Shown: positions 37,226-45,529 of the stretch, one piece after another | Position numbering within the stretch: the stretch's first letter is position 1 | Layout of the letters: each line of letters starts with the position of its first letter | Assembly: GCF_001613935.1 (NCBI RefSeq) | Contig: NZ_LQCI01000051.1 | Coordinates: 324,008-388,007 of the forward strand | DNA from: Amycolatopsis regifaucium | GTDB lineage: Bacteria > Actinomycetota > Actinomycetes > Mycobacteriales > Pseudonocardiaceae | DNA: 64,000 nt | Direction: 5' to 3' | Program-made: the position numbers and the translations under genes | Notes under the pieces: generated by a model | Databases searched by the model: none | Told to the model about the DNA's origin: nothing | What the model saw: only the letters and a program-made list of their open reading frames with translations

Positions 37226-37289
37226 CTAGCACTGCTAGACAAGCTAGCGATGCTAACGCTAGCGTTGACAGCGTTCCTAGCACTGCTAG
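37226..37289. promoter_or_regulatory. Triple CTAGC palindromes, candidate TetR operators
   Basis: CTAGCACTGCTAG occurs identically at 37226-37238 and 37277-37289 (6+1+6 palindromes). Between them GCTAGCG (37243-37249) faces CGCTAGC (37257-37263). A TTGACA at 37265-37270 with TAGATC 16 nt later (37287-37292) looks like the rightward promoter, so the third palindrome overlaps its -10. The arrangement fits cooperative repression of both divergent genes by the adjacent TetR protein. Confidence 0.65.
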
Positions 37290-37307
37290 ATCCCGGAGTC
37301 GGAGACC

Positions 37308-37700
37308 ATGACCAGAATCAAGATCGCTTACGCCCTGTCCGCCGCCCTCGTGCTCTTCGTCCTCTACTTCGGCAGCGGTTACGTGTTCTTCCCGCAGACC
37401 CAGACGGGCGGCTTCGGGCTGCCGGTGATGCCGTCCGAGGGTGACCCGATCCTCGCGGTCAAGGGGGTCCGCGACATCGGCACGGCACTCGTGGTGCTCG
37501 CGCTGCTCCTGTTCCGGAACGTCCGCGCGCTGGGCTGGGCGATGCTCGCGCTCGCGTTCATCCCCTTCGGCGACATGCTGATCGTGTTGACCCACAACGG
37601 TTCCGTGGCCGCCGCGCTCGGCATCCACGGGGCGACGTGCGCCGTGATGCTCCTGATCTCGGCGCTGTTCCTGATCCGCCCGGCGCAAAGCGGACAGTGA
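37308..37700 (+). CDS. Small membrane protein, DUF4267-like
   Basis: This 130-residue protein has four hydrophobic segments (IAYALSAALVLFVLYFGSGY, a helix around 45-65, ALGWAMLALAFIPFGDMLIV, and ATCAVMLLISALFLI). The first two are separated by a FFPQTQTGGFGLP loop and GDPILAVKGVRDIG, which is typical of the uncharacterised DUF4267 family often found beside TetR genes. Its function is unknown. It is the likely target of the divergent TetR regulator. Confidence 0.75.
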   Translation: MTRIKIAYALSAALVLFVLYFGSGYVFFPQTQTGGFGLPVMPSEGDPILAVKGVRDIGTALVVLALLLFRNVRALGWAMLALAFIPFGDMLIVLTHNGSVAAALGIHGATCAVMLLISALFLIRPAQSGQ

Positions 37701-37715
37701 GTTACTGTTGATGAC

Positions 37716-38198
37716 GTGAACGTCGAAGTGACCCCGCTCCCCGGAATAGGTGTCCGCAAGGACTTCGCCACTCGCAACGGCCGCCGCGTCGGCGTGGTGA
37801 CCCACCGCGATGGGCATGTCGAGCTGATCGTGTCCAAAACGGACGATCCCGACGCCTGCCTGGCCTCACTTCCGCTCACCAACGACGAAGCTGGGGCGCT
37901 GGCGAACCTGCTCGGCGCGCCCCAGCTGGTCGCCCAGCTCACCGAGGAGCACCGGGATCTGCCCGGGATCAACACCAAGCAGCTGCCGATCAGAGGGGCG
38001 TCGCCGTTCGACGGGCGCACCCTCGGCGACACGGCCATGCGGACGAGGACGGGCGTCTCGGTGGTCGCGGTGATGCGGGCCGGGCAGGTCCACCCCTCCC
38101 CCACGCCGGACTTCAACCTCACCGCCGGCGACGTGCTCGTCGCGGTCGGCACGTCCGACGGCCTCGAGTCCGCCGTCAAGATCCTCAGGTACGGCTGA
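37716..38198 (+). CDS. Regulatory subunit of a cation/proton antiporter (KhtT-like, TrkA-C domain)
   Basis: This 160-residue soluble protein has a C-terminal TrkA-C (RCK_C) domain, visible as MRTRTGVSVVAVMRAGQVHPSPTPDFNLTAGDVLVAVGTSDGLE, preceded by an N-terminal module without an NAD-binding Rossmann motif. This is the KhtT layout, in which the subunit gates a potassium/proton antiporter in response to ligands. The start is GTG at 37716, with only a weak ribosome site. It lies 6 nt upstream of the antiporter gene, so the pair forms one complex. Confidence 0.85.
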   Translation: MNVEVTPLPGIGVRKDFATRNGRRVGVVTHRDGHVELIVSKTDDPDACLASLPLTNDEAGALANLLGAPQLVAQLTEEHRDLPGINTKQLPIRGASPFDGRTLGDTAMRTRTGVSVVAVMRAGQVHPSPTPDFNLTAGDVLVAVGTSDGLESAVKILRYG

Positions 38199-38204
38199 TC
38201 GCGG

Positions 38205-39401
38205 ATGGATCACACCGCGCTGTCCTTGATCGAACTCGGGGCGGTCTTCTTCGGCCTGGGCGTACTGGGCCGCCTCGCCGGGAAGATCGGGATGTCCCCC
38301 ATCCCGCTGTATCTGGTCGGAGGCCTGTGTTTCGGGCAGGGCGGGCTGATCCCGCTCGGCGACATCGGCGACTTCACCCACCTCGCCAGCGAGATCGGCG
38401 TCGTCCTCCTGCTCTTGCTGCTGGGGCTGGAGTACTCGGCGGCCGAACTGTTCACCGGGCTGAAACGCTCGTGGCTGGCGGGGATCGTCGACATCGTGCT
38501 CAACGCCGCGCCGGGCGCGATCGTCGCGCTCATCCTCGGCTGGGGACCGATCGGCGCGATCGTGCTCGCGGGCGTCACCTACATCTCGTCGTCCGGGATC
38601 ATCGCGAAGGTGCTCGGCGACCTCGGCCGGCTCGGTAACCGGGAAACGCCGGTGGTGCTGTCGATCCTGGTGTTCGAAGACCTGGTGATGGCGCTGTACC
38701 TGCCGATCCTCACCGCGGTGCTGGGCGGCGTGAGTTTCCTCGGCGGGATGAAGGCGGTCGGGATCTCGCTACTGGTGATCACCGTCGTCCTGGTGATCGC
38801 GCTGAAGTTCGGCCGCTACGTCTCCGCCGCGGTGGACAGCCCCGATCGCGAGGTGTTCCTGCTCAAGGTCCTCGGCGCGGCACTGCTCGTCGCGGGTCTC
38901 GCGTCGGCGATGCAGGTGTCGGCCGCGGTCGGCGCGTTCCTGCTCGGCATCGCGATCTCCGGCTCCACCGCGGAGAACGCGACACACATGCTGGAACCGC
39001 TGCGGGATCTCTTCGCCGCGGTGTTCTTCGTCGTGTTCGGACTCAACACCAACCCTGCGTCGATCCCGCCGGTGCTCGGCTGGGCGGTCGTGCTGGCGGT
39101 GGCGACCACGCTCACGAAGGTGGGCACCGGCTGGTGGGCCGCGCGCAGGCAGGGCATCGGGAAGATGGGGCGGGCCCGTGCCGGAGCCGCGTTGGTCGCG
39201 CGGGGGGAGTTCTCGATCGTCATCGCCGGGCTGGCGGTGGCCGCGGGAGCCGTGACCGGAGAACTGGCGGCCCTCGCGACGGCTTACGTACTCCTGATGG
39301 CGGTCCTCGGCCCGACGGCGGCGCGGATCGTCGAACCGGTGGCCCGCGCACTGCAGCGGAAGCCGTTCGGGTCGAAGAGTCCGGCTTCACAGACCGGCTG
39401 A
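38205..39401 (+). CDS. Cation/proton antiporter, CPA2 family (KhtU/KefB-like)
   Basis: This 398-residue membrane protein has about 12 transmembrane helices and the CPA2 signatures GLCFGQGGLIPLGD, LLLLLLGLEYSAAELF, TYISSSGIIAKVLGDLGRLGNRETP and VFEDLVMALYLPIL. It has no C-terminal RCK domain, consistent with the separate KhtT-like subunit encoded just upstream. The predicted role is potassium or sodium efflux coupled to proton entry during ionic or alkaline stress. Two 47-nt palindromes follow its stop codon before the convergent S15 peptidase gene. Confidence 0.88.
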   Translation: MDHTALSLIELGAVFFGLGVLGRLAGKIGMSPIPLYLVGGLCFGQGGLIPLGDIGDFTHLASEIGVVLLLLLLGLEYSAAELFTGLKRSWLAGIVDIVLNAAPGAIVALILGWGPIGAIVLAGVTYISSSGIIAKVLGDLGRLGNRETPVVLSILVFEDLVMALYLPILTAVLGGVSFLGGMKAVGISLLVITVVLVIALKFGRYVSAAVDSPDREVFLLKVLGAALLVAGLASAMQVSAAVGAFLLGIAISGSTAENATHMLEPLRDLFAAVFFVVFGLNTNPASIPPVLGWAVVLAVATTLTKVGTGWWAARRQGIGKMGRARAGAALVARGEFSIVIAGLAVAAGAVTGELAALATAYVLLMAVLGPTAARIVEPVARALQRKPFGSKSPASQTG

Positions 39402-39418
39402 GGCGCCCCGCGCGTGAG

Positions 39419-39465
39419 ATGAAGGGGCCTTTCATTGCAAATTTTGCGATGAAAGGCCCCTTCAT
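39419..39465. repeat. 47-nt palindromic element, copy 1 (17-13-17)
   Basis: The left arm ATGAAGGGGCCTTTCAT (39419-39435) and right arm ATGAAAGGCCCCTTCAT (39449-39465) are exact reverse complements around the core TGCAAATTTTGCG. Pairing extends a further 4 bp outward (TGAG/CTCA). It lies 17 nt after the antiporter stop, between convergent genes. Confidence 0.85.
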
Positions 39466-39560
39466 CTCATCCGTCAGCCGCCCTCGAGCACCTGAGCGGC
39501 CCTACCTCCGTGAGCCGTCGCCCACCGCGCGCTGAGCCGGAGGGGCCGGTCCCACGCGCT

Positions 39561-39607
39561 AGGAAAGGTCCTTTCCTGGCGAATTTTGCGAGGAAAGGAC
39601 CTTTCCT
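39561..39607. repeat. 47-nt palindromic element, copy 2 (17-13-17)
   Basis: Arms AGGAAAGGTCCTTTCCT (39561-39577) and AGGAAAGGACCTTTCCT (39591-39607) are exact reverse complements. Each arm is itself nearly palindromic, and they flank the core GGCGAATTTTGCG. It lies just past the S15 peptidase stop (39616, minus strand), about 95 nt from copy 1. Confidence 0.85.
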
Positions 39608-39615
39608 GGCATCGC

Positions 39616-41496
39616 CTACCCGCGCTCAAGCCCCGAAACACCCGCCGGAGCGATCTGCACCGGAGCCGACGGCAACGGAGCCGGAACGGCCGCCGGACCC
39701 GCACCCGCGACCGGCAGAGCCAGCGAAGTCTTGCCGAGATCCACCGTGATCTTCGGGTACTGCGCCGGTCCCGAGATGAACGAACCGTCCGTCCCGCCGA
39801 TGATCAACGCGAGCTGATGTCCTTGCGGCACAACGTGATCCGTACTCGCCAGCCGGAACGTCATGGTGTACGGCTGCCCCGGCGTCAGCGGCGATTCCTG
39901 GCTCAGCGACCGATGGTTCGCCAGATCCGCCCAGCCGCGGCTGATGATGTTCAGCCCGACCGAAACCGAGTCGGTGCTCGTGTTCAGGTAGCAGGCGTCA
40001 TTGCCGGTAGCGCTCGATCCCCAGCACGACTGCGTCACCTCGTTCTTGATGCCTTCCTTCGGCCCGGTGTAGTTCCGGATCGTCGCCGGGCCGTAGTCCA
40101 CCAAGATCGCCGAAAGCCGCGCGGTGGACGTCGACGGCGTCGCGGTCACCGTCACCTTCGCGGTCCCGGAGACGTGCAGGTCCTTCGCGAGCGCGCCGGT
40201 GCTGAACAGCACCCGGCCGCTGGAGGTCTCCGTCGGCCGCGCCGCCCAGCCGTTCGAGGACTGACCGGACGAGTCCGTGAACGACGCCGTGCCCGTCCCG
40301 GCGGTCGTACCGAGCGTTCCGACACCCGGGGTGCCGCCTGCCGAGGGGCGCAGGGTCACCGCGCTCCCCGCGGGCCACGCCGCCTGATCCACCCAGACGT
40401 CGGGAGCGCGTTCCACACTCGCGCCCGGGGTCTTCTCGATCCCGTTGTCGACGCCGAGCAGATAGTGGTCGAACCACTTGTGCAGGGTGTCGACCCACGC
40501 CGACCGCCGGTAGTCGAACGGATCGACGTGACCGGCCTGCGTCAACCACACCTTGCGCTCGACCCGCAGCGCTTCCCACCACTGCCCGAAGTTGATCGTC
40601 TTGACATTGAGGTCGCCCAGGCCATGCGAAGCGAGGACGCTGGCCTTCACCTTCGAGGCGCTCTGGACGTAGTCCCGGTCGAGCCAGAACGAGTTGTAGT
40701 CGCCGTTCGCGGTCGCGCCCTCGGTGAGTTTCCGGTTGGCCGCGGCGCAGTTCTGGCCGCCGTTGCGCTGGGAGACGGTCTGCGCCAGCCCGGCGGGGCT
40801 GCCCTGACGCAGGTTCGCGCCGTCGGAGCGGTAGTAGTCGTACCAGGAACTGATCGCGCCGATCGGCACGATGGTCTTGAGCCCGTCGACCCCGGTCGCC
40901 GCGACACCGTTGGCGACCGTGCCGTCGTAGGACTTCCCGATCATGCCGACGGCGCCCGTCGACCAGGTCGCGTTCGTCCTGGCGGAGCCGGTCGCGGTGG
41001 TGTACCCGTTCGCCCGCCCGTTCAGCCAGTCGACGACCTTGCGGGCCGAATCGACGTCCGACGGACCGCCGATGTCGGTGCAGCCGCGGGATTTGTTGGT
41101 ACCGGCCAGATCCACCAGGACAACGGCGTACCCGCGGGGAACGAAGAAGTTGTCGTAGTAGAGCGGGAACCCGACCGGCCTGCCCGCCGAGTCGTAGGTC
41201 TTGAGTTCGCTCTCGTTACCGCGGCCGCAGCACGAGTAGTACGGGCTCGCGTCCATGATGACCGGGACCTTCGTGCCCCGCGCCGCCGGCTCCCTCGGCC
41301 GGATGATGTCGGCGGCGACCCGGTCGGAGCGGCCGTCGCCGTCGCCGTCGAGCCCGATGTCCACCCAGGCCGTCTCGCGGACGGCCTGGGTGAAGTCGTA
41401 GACCGGTTCGCTGCCCCGCGGTTTCGCCGCGGCTTGCGGCACCGCGACCACGGCCGCGGCGACCGCCAGAATCCCTGCCAGCACAACAGTTTTCAC
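39616..41496 (-). CDS. Secreted Xaa-Pro dipeptidyl-peptidase-like protein (S15/CocE family)
   Basis: This 626-residue exported hydrolase opens with a Sec signal peptide (MKTVVLAGILAVAAAVVAVP, cleavage near AQAAA-K). The alpha/beta-hydrolase domain carries the nucleophile motif GMIGKSYDGTVANG, the acid region ASHGLGDLNV and the histidine in LTQAGHVDPFDYR. A C-terminal jelly-roll domain (from about residue 400) completes the S15 layout. It is likely a Streptomyces-type secreted X-Pro dipeptidyl-peptidase or tripeptidyl aminopeptidase. A 15-bp palindrome lies about 50 nt upstream of the start. It is part of an accessory insertion between cmk and rluB. Confidence 0.87.
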   Translation of the reverse strand: MKTVVLAGILAVAAAVVAVPQAAAKPRGSEPVYDFTQAVRETAWVDIGLDGDGDGRSDRVAADIIRPREPAARGTKVPVIMDASPYYSCCGRGNESELKTYDSAGRPVGFPLYYDNFFVPRGYAVVLVDLAGTNKSRGCTDIGGPSDVDSARKVVDWLNGRANGYTTATGSARTNATWSTGAVGMIGKSYDGTVANGVAATGVDGLKTIVPIGAISSWYDYYRSDGANLRQGSPAGLAQTVSQRNGGQNCAAANRKLTEGATANGDYNSFWLDRDYVQSASKVKASVLASHGLGDLNVKTINFGQWWEALRVERKVWLTQAGHVDPFDYRRSAWVDTLHKWFDHYLLGVDNGIEKTPGASVERAPDVWVDQAAWPAGSAVTLRPSAGGTPGVGTLGTTAGTGTASFTDSSGQSSNGWAARPTETSSGRVLFSTGALAKDLHVSGTAKVTVTATPSTSTARLSAILVDYGPATIRNYTGPKEGIKNEVTQSCWGSSATGNDACYLNTSTDSVSVGLNIISRGWADLANHRSLSQESPLTPGQPYTMTFRLASTDHVVPQGHQLALIIGGTDGSFISGPAQYPKITVDLGKTSLALPVAGAGPAAVPAPLPSAPVQIAPAGVSGLERG

Positions 41497-41542
41497 GGTT
41501 GAGCCCTTCCCCGTCGGCTGAAAGCCCGTCAGAGAGAGCTAA

Positions 41543-41557
41543 ACGCGATGATCGCGT
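41543..41557. promoter_or_regulatory. Palindrome ACGCGATGATCGCGT upstream of the S15 peptidase
   Basis: This is a 7+1+7 perfect palindrome in the 136-bp gap between the S15 peptidase start (41496, minus strand) and the rluB stop. Its position about 50 nt upstream of the start suits an operator overlapping the promoter. No cognate regulator is adjacent, so the role is a guess. Confidence 0.3.
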
Positions 41558-41632
41558 GGGCAGTAGAGCGGAAAGTCTTGACAGTCAGGCGCAGCCTGTC
41601 CGTTGAGGGTGGTGGCGGGGCGGGGTCCGGGC

Positions 41633-42385
41633 TTACAGATCGACCGCGCGGTAGAGCGAACCGACCTCGCCGCGGTTGAGCCGCCGGATCGAGCCCGAGC
41701 GCTGTGCGCCGAGCTGGACGTCGCCGAGCGCGGTCCGGACCAGTTTGCGCACCGGATGCCCGGTGGCCGCCATCAGCCGCCGCACGATGTGCTTGCGGCC
41801 CTCGTGGATGACCAGTTCGATTTGGGTCCGTCCGGCCAGCATGTCCTTGACCCGGAACTGGTCGACCTTGACGATGCCGTCCGGCAGCTCGAAGCCGGCC
41901 CGCAGTTCCTTGCCGAGCCCGCGCGGGACGATGCCCTCGACCTCGGCGAAGTAGGTCTTGAGCACCTGGAACGACGGGTGCATCAGCCGGTGGCCGAGGT
42001 CGCCGTCGTTGGTGAGCAGCAGCAGGCCTTCGGTGTTCTCGTCGAGCCTGCCGACGTGCACGATGCCGGGCGTCTCCTCGTACCGGCCGCGCAGGTAGTC
42101 GCCGACGCACGGGCGGCCGCGGTCGTCGCTCATCGTGCTGTGCACGCCCTTGGGCTTGTTCAGCACGAGGTAGACGAGGTCCTCGCGGACCTGGACGCGG
42201 GTGCCGTCCACATGGATCACGCAGTTGTCCGGATCGACCCGGCGGCCGAGTTCGGTGACCACCTTGCCGTCCACGCTCACGCGACCGCGCACGATCAGGT
42301 CTTCGGCCGCGCGCCGGGAGGCGACGCCGGCCTGCGAAAGGACCTTCTGCAGCCGAATGCCGTCGGGATGCGGGTCAGATGTCAT
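41633..42385 (-). CDS. rluB: 23S rRNA pseudouridine synthase (RluB/RsuA type)
   Basis: This 250-residue enzyme has an N-terminal S4 RNA-binding domain (IRLQKVLSQAGVASRRAAEDLIVRGRV) and a pseudouridine synthase domain. The catalytic aspartate lies in VHVGRLDENTEGLLLLTND, with YLVLNKPKGV and HEGRKHIVRRLMAATGHPV. It is the family that modifies 23S rRNA near the peptidyl-transferase centre. The ATG at 42385 lies 11 nt inside the end of scpB. The coupling of rluB to scpAB matches the conserved actinobacterial order. Confidence 0.94.
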   Translation of the reverse strand: MTSDPHPDGIRLQKVLSQAGVASRRAAEDLIVRGRVSVDGKVVTELGRRVDPDNCVIHVDGTRVQVREDLVYLVLNKPKGVHSTMSDDRGRPCVGDYLRGRYEETPGIVHVGRLDENTEGLLLLTNDGDLGHRLMHPSFQVLKTYFAEVEGIVPRGLGKELRAGFELPDGIVKVDQFRVKDMLAGRTQIELVIHEGRKHIVRRLMAATGHPVRKLVRTALGDVQLGAQRSGSIRRLNRGEVGSLYRAVDL

Positions 42386-43067
42386 CGATGGTGTCCACTT
42401 CGGGTAGCAACGGAGCGATGGGCGGAAGGTCGGCCAGGGACGACAGGCCCAGTCGCTCCAGGAACAGCTCGGTCGTCACGTACAGCGTGCCAGTGGTTTC
42501 GGGGTCGGTCCCCATCTCCTCGATCAGGCCGCGTGCCAGCAGCGTCCTGATCACCCCGTCCACGTTCACCCCTCGGACGGCGGCGACCCTGGCTCTGGTC
42601 ACCGGCTGCCGATAGGCGATCACGGCGAGGCTCTCCAGAGCGGCTCGCGTCAGCTTGGAACGCTGGCCGTCGAGCAGAAGCTTCTCCACGAACGGGGCAT
42701 AGACGTCTCTAGTGTAGAACCGCCACCCTTCGCCGACGCGGCGCAGGTCGATTCCGCTGGCTCGCTCGGTGAACTTCTGCGCCATCGTGCGCAGCGCGAC
42801 GGTCACCCGCGACTCGGGCTGGCCGACGGTCTCGGCGAGCGATTCCTCGTTGATCGGCGAGTCCACGACCAGCAATAACGCCTCGAGAGCGGCTTCGAGC
42901 GCCTCGTCGGAGGTGAGGTCGGGATAGTCCCCGGCGCCCGCTGCCACGAGCCCTTCGTCGGCGGGCCCGTCCTCGGCGAGCGGCTCGTCGGCGAACGGCT
43001 CGGGCTCGCCCGGCGCCTCCGGTTCCACTCGGGTGTCTTCGGTCTCTTCGGTGTTCTCGGGGCTCAC
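42375..43067 (-). CDS. scpB: Segregation and condensation protein B
   Basis: This 230-residue winged-helix protein is the kleisin-interacting subunit of the SMC-ScpAB condensin. A 45-residue acidic N-terminal stretch is followed by two winged helices: SDEALEAALEALLLVVDSPINEESLAE, KLTRAALESLAVIAYRQPVTRARVAAVRGVNVDGVIRTLL and RGLIEEMGTDPETTGTLYVTTELFLERLGL. The start is GTG at 43067, which shares GTGA with the scpA stop. It is followed by rluB in an 11-nt overlap. Confidence 0.95.
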   Translation of the reverse strand: MSPENTEETEDTRVEPEAPGEPEPFADEPLAEDGPADEGLVAAGAGDYPDLTSDEALEAALEALLLVVDSPINEESLAETVGQPESRVTVALRTMAQKFTERASGIDLRRVGEGWRFYTRDVYAPFVEKLLLDGQRSKLTRAALESLAVIAYRQPVTRARVAAVRGVNVDGVIRTLLARGLIEEMGTDPETTGTLYVTTELFLERLGLSSLADLPPIAPLLPEVDTIDDI

Positions 43068-43999
43068 CCGTACTCCTCGTCCTCCGCGGCGGCGAGATCC
43101 TGTTCGGCCGCCACCGACGCCTGCGCCACGGACCCGCCGGTCCAGCGCACGTGCAGTTCGGCGAGCGCCTCCAGCTGCTCGAACTGGACCGAGGCCTCCC
43201 GGTACAGCTCCAGCAGCGCGAGGAACCGCGCCACGATCTCGACGGTGTGCTCGCAGTCCTCGACGAGCTCGCTGAAGGTCGCTTCGCCGCGCTCCGCGAG
43301 CTTGAGCCGCAGCAGCGCGGCGTGCTCGCGCACCGAAACGCGGCCCATGTGGATATGCGCGATGGACACCGTCGGCGGCGGCTTCGGCCGGAAGACCGCG
43401 ATCGCGATCTCGGCGAACTTCGCCGGGTCGACGCCGAGCATCACCTCGGGCAACAGCCCCATGAACCGGTCTTCGAGCGCGACCGACCGCGGATAGCGTC
43501 GCAGCGCGCCCGCCTCCAGCTCGCCGAACAGCGCCGCGACCTGCTTGTACGCCCGGTACTGCAGCACCCTCGCGAACAGCAGGTCCCGTGCTTCGAGCAA
43601 CGCGAGGTCGTCTTCGCTTTCCACCTCCGCGGCGGGCAGGAGCCGCGCCGCCTTGAGGTCGAGCAGGGTGGCCGCGATGACCAGGAACTCGGTCGTTTCG
43701 TCGAGGTTCCACTCCGTGCCCAGCGCCCGGGTGTAGGCGATGAAATCGTCCGTGACCCGATGCAACGCGACTTCGGTGACGTCGAGCTGGTGCTGCGAGA
43801 TCAGCTGGAGCAGCAGATCGAAGGGGCCCTGGAAGTTCGCCAGGTTCACCTTGAACTTGGACGTGCTCAGCTCTTCGCTGGCCAGTCCCTCGGGGACCAT
43901 CCCGCCGTGCACGGTTTCGTGCACGGCGGGGGTCTCGTCTGCTTCCGTCCGCTCGACCGGCTCCGGGCCGCTTTGCGCAGCCGCGGCCGGGTCGTCCAT
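43064..43999 (-). CDS. scpA: Segregation and condensation protein A (kleisin)
   Basis: This 311-residue kleisin bridges SMC heads. The N-terminal SMC-neck-binding region is FKVNLANFQGPFDLLLQLISQHQLDVTEV (split over a strand and helices from about residue 50), with ATLLDLKAARLLP next. The C-terminal winged helix includes SFSELVEDCEHTVEIVARFLALLELYRE-like sequence before the end. A 45-residue acidic, low-complexity N terminus precedes the conserved part. The ATG at 43999 overlaps the stop of the upstream ribbon-helix-helix gene (TGATG). The run parA-RHH-scpA-scpB-rluB is continuous, with overlaps at every junction. Confidence 0.95.
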   Translation of the reverse strand: MDDPAAAAQSGPEPVERTEADETPAVHETVHGGMVPEGLASEELSTSKFKVNLANFQGPFDLLLQLISQHQLDVTEVALHRVTDDFIAYTRALGTEWNLDETTEFLVIAATLLDLKAARLLPAAEVESEDDLALLEARDLLFARVLQYRAYKQVAALFGELEAGALRRYPRSVALEDRFMGLLPEVMLGVDPAKFAEIAIAVFRPKPPPTVSIAHIHMGRVSVREHAALLRLKLAERGEATFSELVEDCEHTVEIVARFLALLELYREASVQFEQLEALAELHVRWTGGSVAQASVAAEQDLAAAEDEEYG

Positions 44000-44424
44000 C
44001 AGTTCTCGGTCTCTTTCCCGCCCTCGGCACCCGCGCGCAAGCGCTGGACGAGGACCGACTCCTCGCCGGCCGCGTCGAAATCGGCCAGCAGGACGGCCAC
44101 CGCCTCGCGGACAAGCCTGCCGCGGTCGAGGACGAGCCCGTGCTTCGCCCGCAGGTTCAGCCTGGCCTGCTCCATCGCCAGCAGCTCGTCGCCGGAGACG
44201 TAGACGGTGATCTTCGCGTCGTGTTTGGTCCGCCCCGAACCGCTGCGCGCGGCCCTGGTCAGCTGGTTTTTGTGCGCCTGCCCGTCCCCGTCCGCCGAAC
44301 CGTTCCCGGTGCCGTTCCCCGTCGAGGGGGCGGGCTGCGCGGGCGCGGGCGGGAGATCGAGGGCGGGGCTGGAGGTGATCCTGAAAAGTTCGGACGCTCC
44401 GGGCAGGGAAGCTCGCCTGCTCAC
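43999..44424 (-). CDS. Ribbon-helix-helix-like protein between parA and scpA
   Basis: This 141-residue basic/neutral protein has a disordered N terminus (Pro/Ala/Gly/Ser-rich, about 20-65). A predicted ribbon-helix-helix unit follows: strand KITVYVSGDELLAMEQARLN, then GLVLDRGRLVREAVAVLLADF, about residues 69-115. It starts with GTG at 44424 inside the ParA stop (GTGA) and ends in the scpA start. Plasmid partition modules often pair a ParA ATPase with a ribbon-helix-helix DNA-binding partner, so this may be the DNA- or partner-binding component of a second ParA system tied to condensin (inference). I know of no assigned function. Confidence 0.75.
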   Translation of the reverse strand: MSRRASLPGASELFRITSSPALDLPPAPAQPAPSTGNGTGNGSADGDGQAHKNQLTRAARSGSGRTKHDAKITVYVSGDELLAMEQARLNLRAKHGLVLDRGRLVREAVAVLLADFDAAGEESVLVQRLRAGAEGGKETEN

Positions 44425-45437
44425 CGGGCGATCACCTCGCGGGCCAGCGCTCGGTAGGCCGCCGCGCCGGCTGATTTGGGGGCCCAGGTCGTGATCGGCT
44501 CGCCCGCGACTGTCGTCTCGGGGAACCGCACGGTGCGGTTGATCACCGTGTCGAACACGATGTCGCCGAATGCCTCCACCACTCTCGCCATGACCTCCTT
44601 CGAGTGCAGGGTTCTCGGGTCGTACATGGTGGCGAGAATCCCCGTGATGTCCAGTTTGGGGTTGAGGCGTTCCTGCACCTTCTCGATGGTGTCGATCAGG
44701 AGCGCTACGCCTCGCAGACTGAAGAACTCGCACTCCAGCGGGATGATCACACCGTCCGCGGCGGTCAGTGCGTTCACCGTCAGCAGGCCTAGCGAGGGCT
44801 GGCAGTCGACAAGAACATAGTCGTAGTCGTTCATGACCGGACGAAGGACCCGTAACAAAGTGTGTTCGCGCCCTACCTCTGCGACCAACTGGACCTCGGC
44901 CGCGGACAGGTCGATGTTGCTCGGCAGCAGGTCGACGCCGTCCACCCGGGTCTTCCGGATGACGTCGGTGATGCTGACCGAGCGCTCCATGATGACGTTG
45001 TAGACCGTCTGGTCCAGCTCGTGCGGCTGAATGCCGAGACCGACCGAGAGCGCACCCTGCGGATCGAAGTCGACCAGCAGTACCCGGCGGCCGCATTCGG
45101 CGAGCGCCGCACCGAGGTTGATGGTCGAGGTGGTCTTGCCGACGCCACCCTTCTGGTTGCACATGGCCATCACCAACGCGGGGCCGTGCCGTTCCAGAAC
45201 CGGCGGCTCGGGGATCTCGCGGAGGGGACGGCCGGTGGGGCCGATGCCTTCCCTCTCGAGTTCTTGTTGCTTGGTTTCTTTGGCGCGCTTGGCCTTACGG
45301 CCACGGGAAGAGATCGTGTCCTCCGACGGTTCGTCGCCGTCGTGTTCGGCGGGGGTTGCGATGGTCACCTGGCTGAGGCTCGCCGCGGCCGAACCGGCGG
45401 ACGCGGACGGCTTCGCCGGCTCGTTCGGTGTCGACAT
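44421..45437 (-). CDS. ParA/Soj family ATPase at the scpAB locus
   Basis: This 338-residue ParA-type ATPase corresponds in position to M. tuberculosis Rv1708 rather than to the origin-proximal parA. An 85-residue charged N-terminal extension precedes the deviant Walker A MCNQKGGVGKTTSTINLG (around residues 92-109). Walker A' LLVDFDPQGALSVGLG and Walker B YDYVLVDCQPSLGLLTVNAL follow. It should form ATP-dependent dimers that bind DNA non-specifically. It heads an overlapping run with the ribbon-helix-helix protein, ScpA, ScpB and RluB, pointing to chromosome organisation. Confidence 0.93.
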   Translation of the reverse strand: MSTPNEPAKPSASAGSAAASLSQVTIATPAEHDGDEPSEDTISSRGRKAKRAKETKQQELEREGIGPTGRPLREIPEPPVLERHGPALVMAMCNQKGGVGKTTSTINLGAALAECGRRVLLVDFDPQGALSVGLGIQPHELDQTVYNVIMERSVSITDVIRKTRVDGVDLLPSNIDLSAAEVQLVAEVGREHTLLRVLRPVMNDYDYVLVDCQPSLGLLTVNALTAADGVIIPLECEFFSLRGVALLIDTIEKVQERLNPKLDITGILATMYDPRTLHSKEVMARVVEAFGDIVFDTVINRTVRFPETTVAGEPITTWAPKSAGAAAYRALAREVIAR

Positions 45438-45529
45438 GGCGCGAAAGCTCCTCTTCGGCTAGGTCTCCGGCAGCCTATGCGCGGATCGCGAATCGAGCCA
45501 AAGCGGCTCGCCGGGGCCGATCGGGTCGA

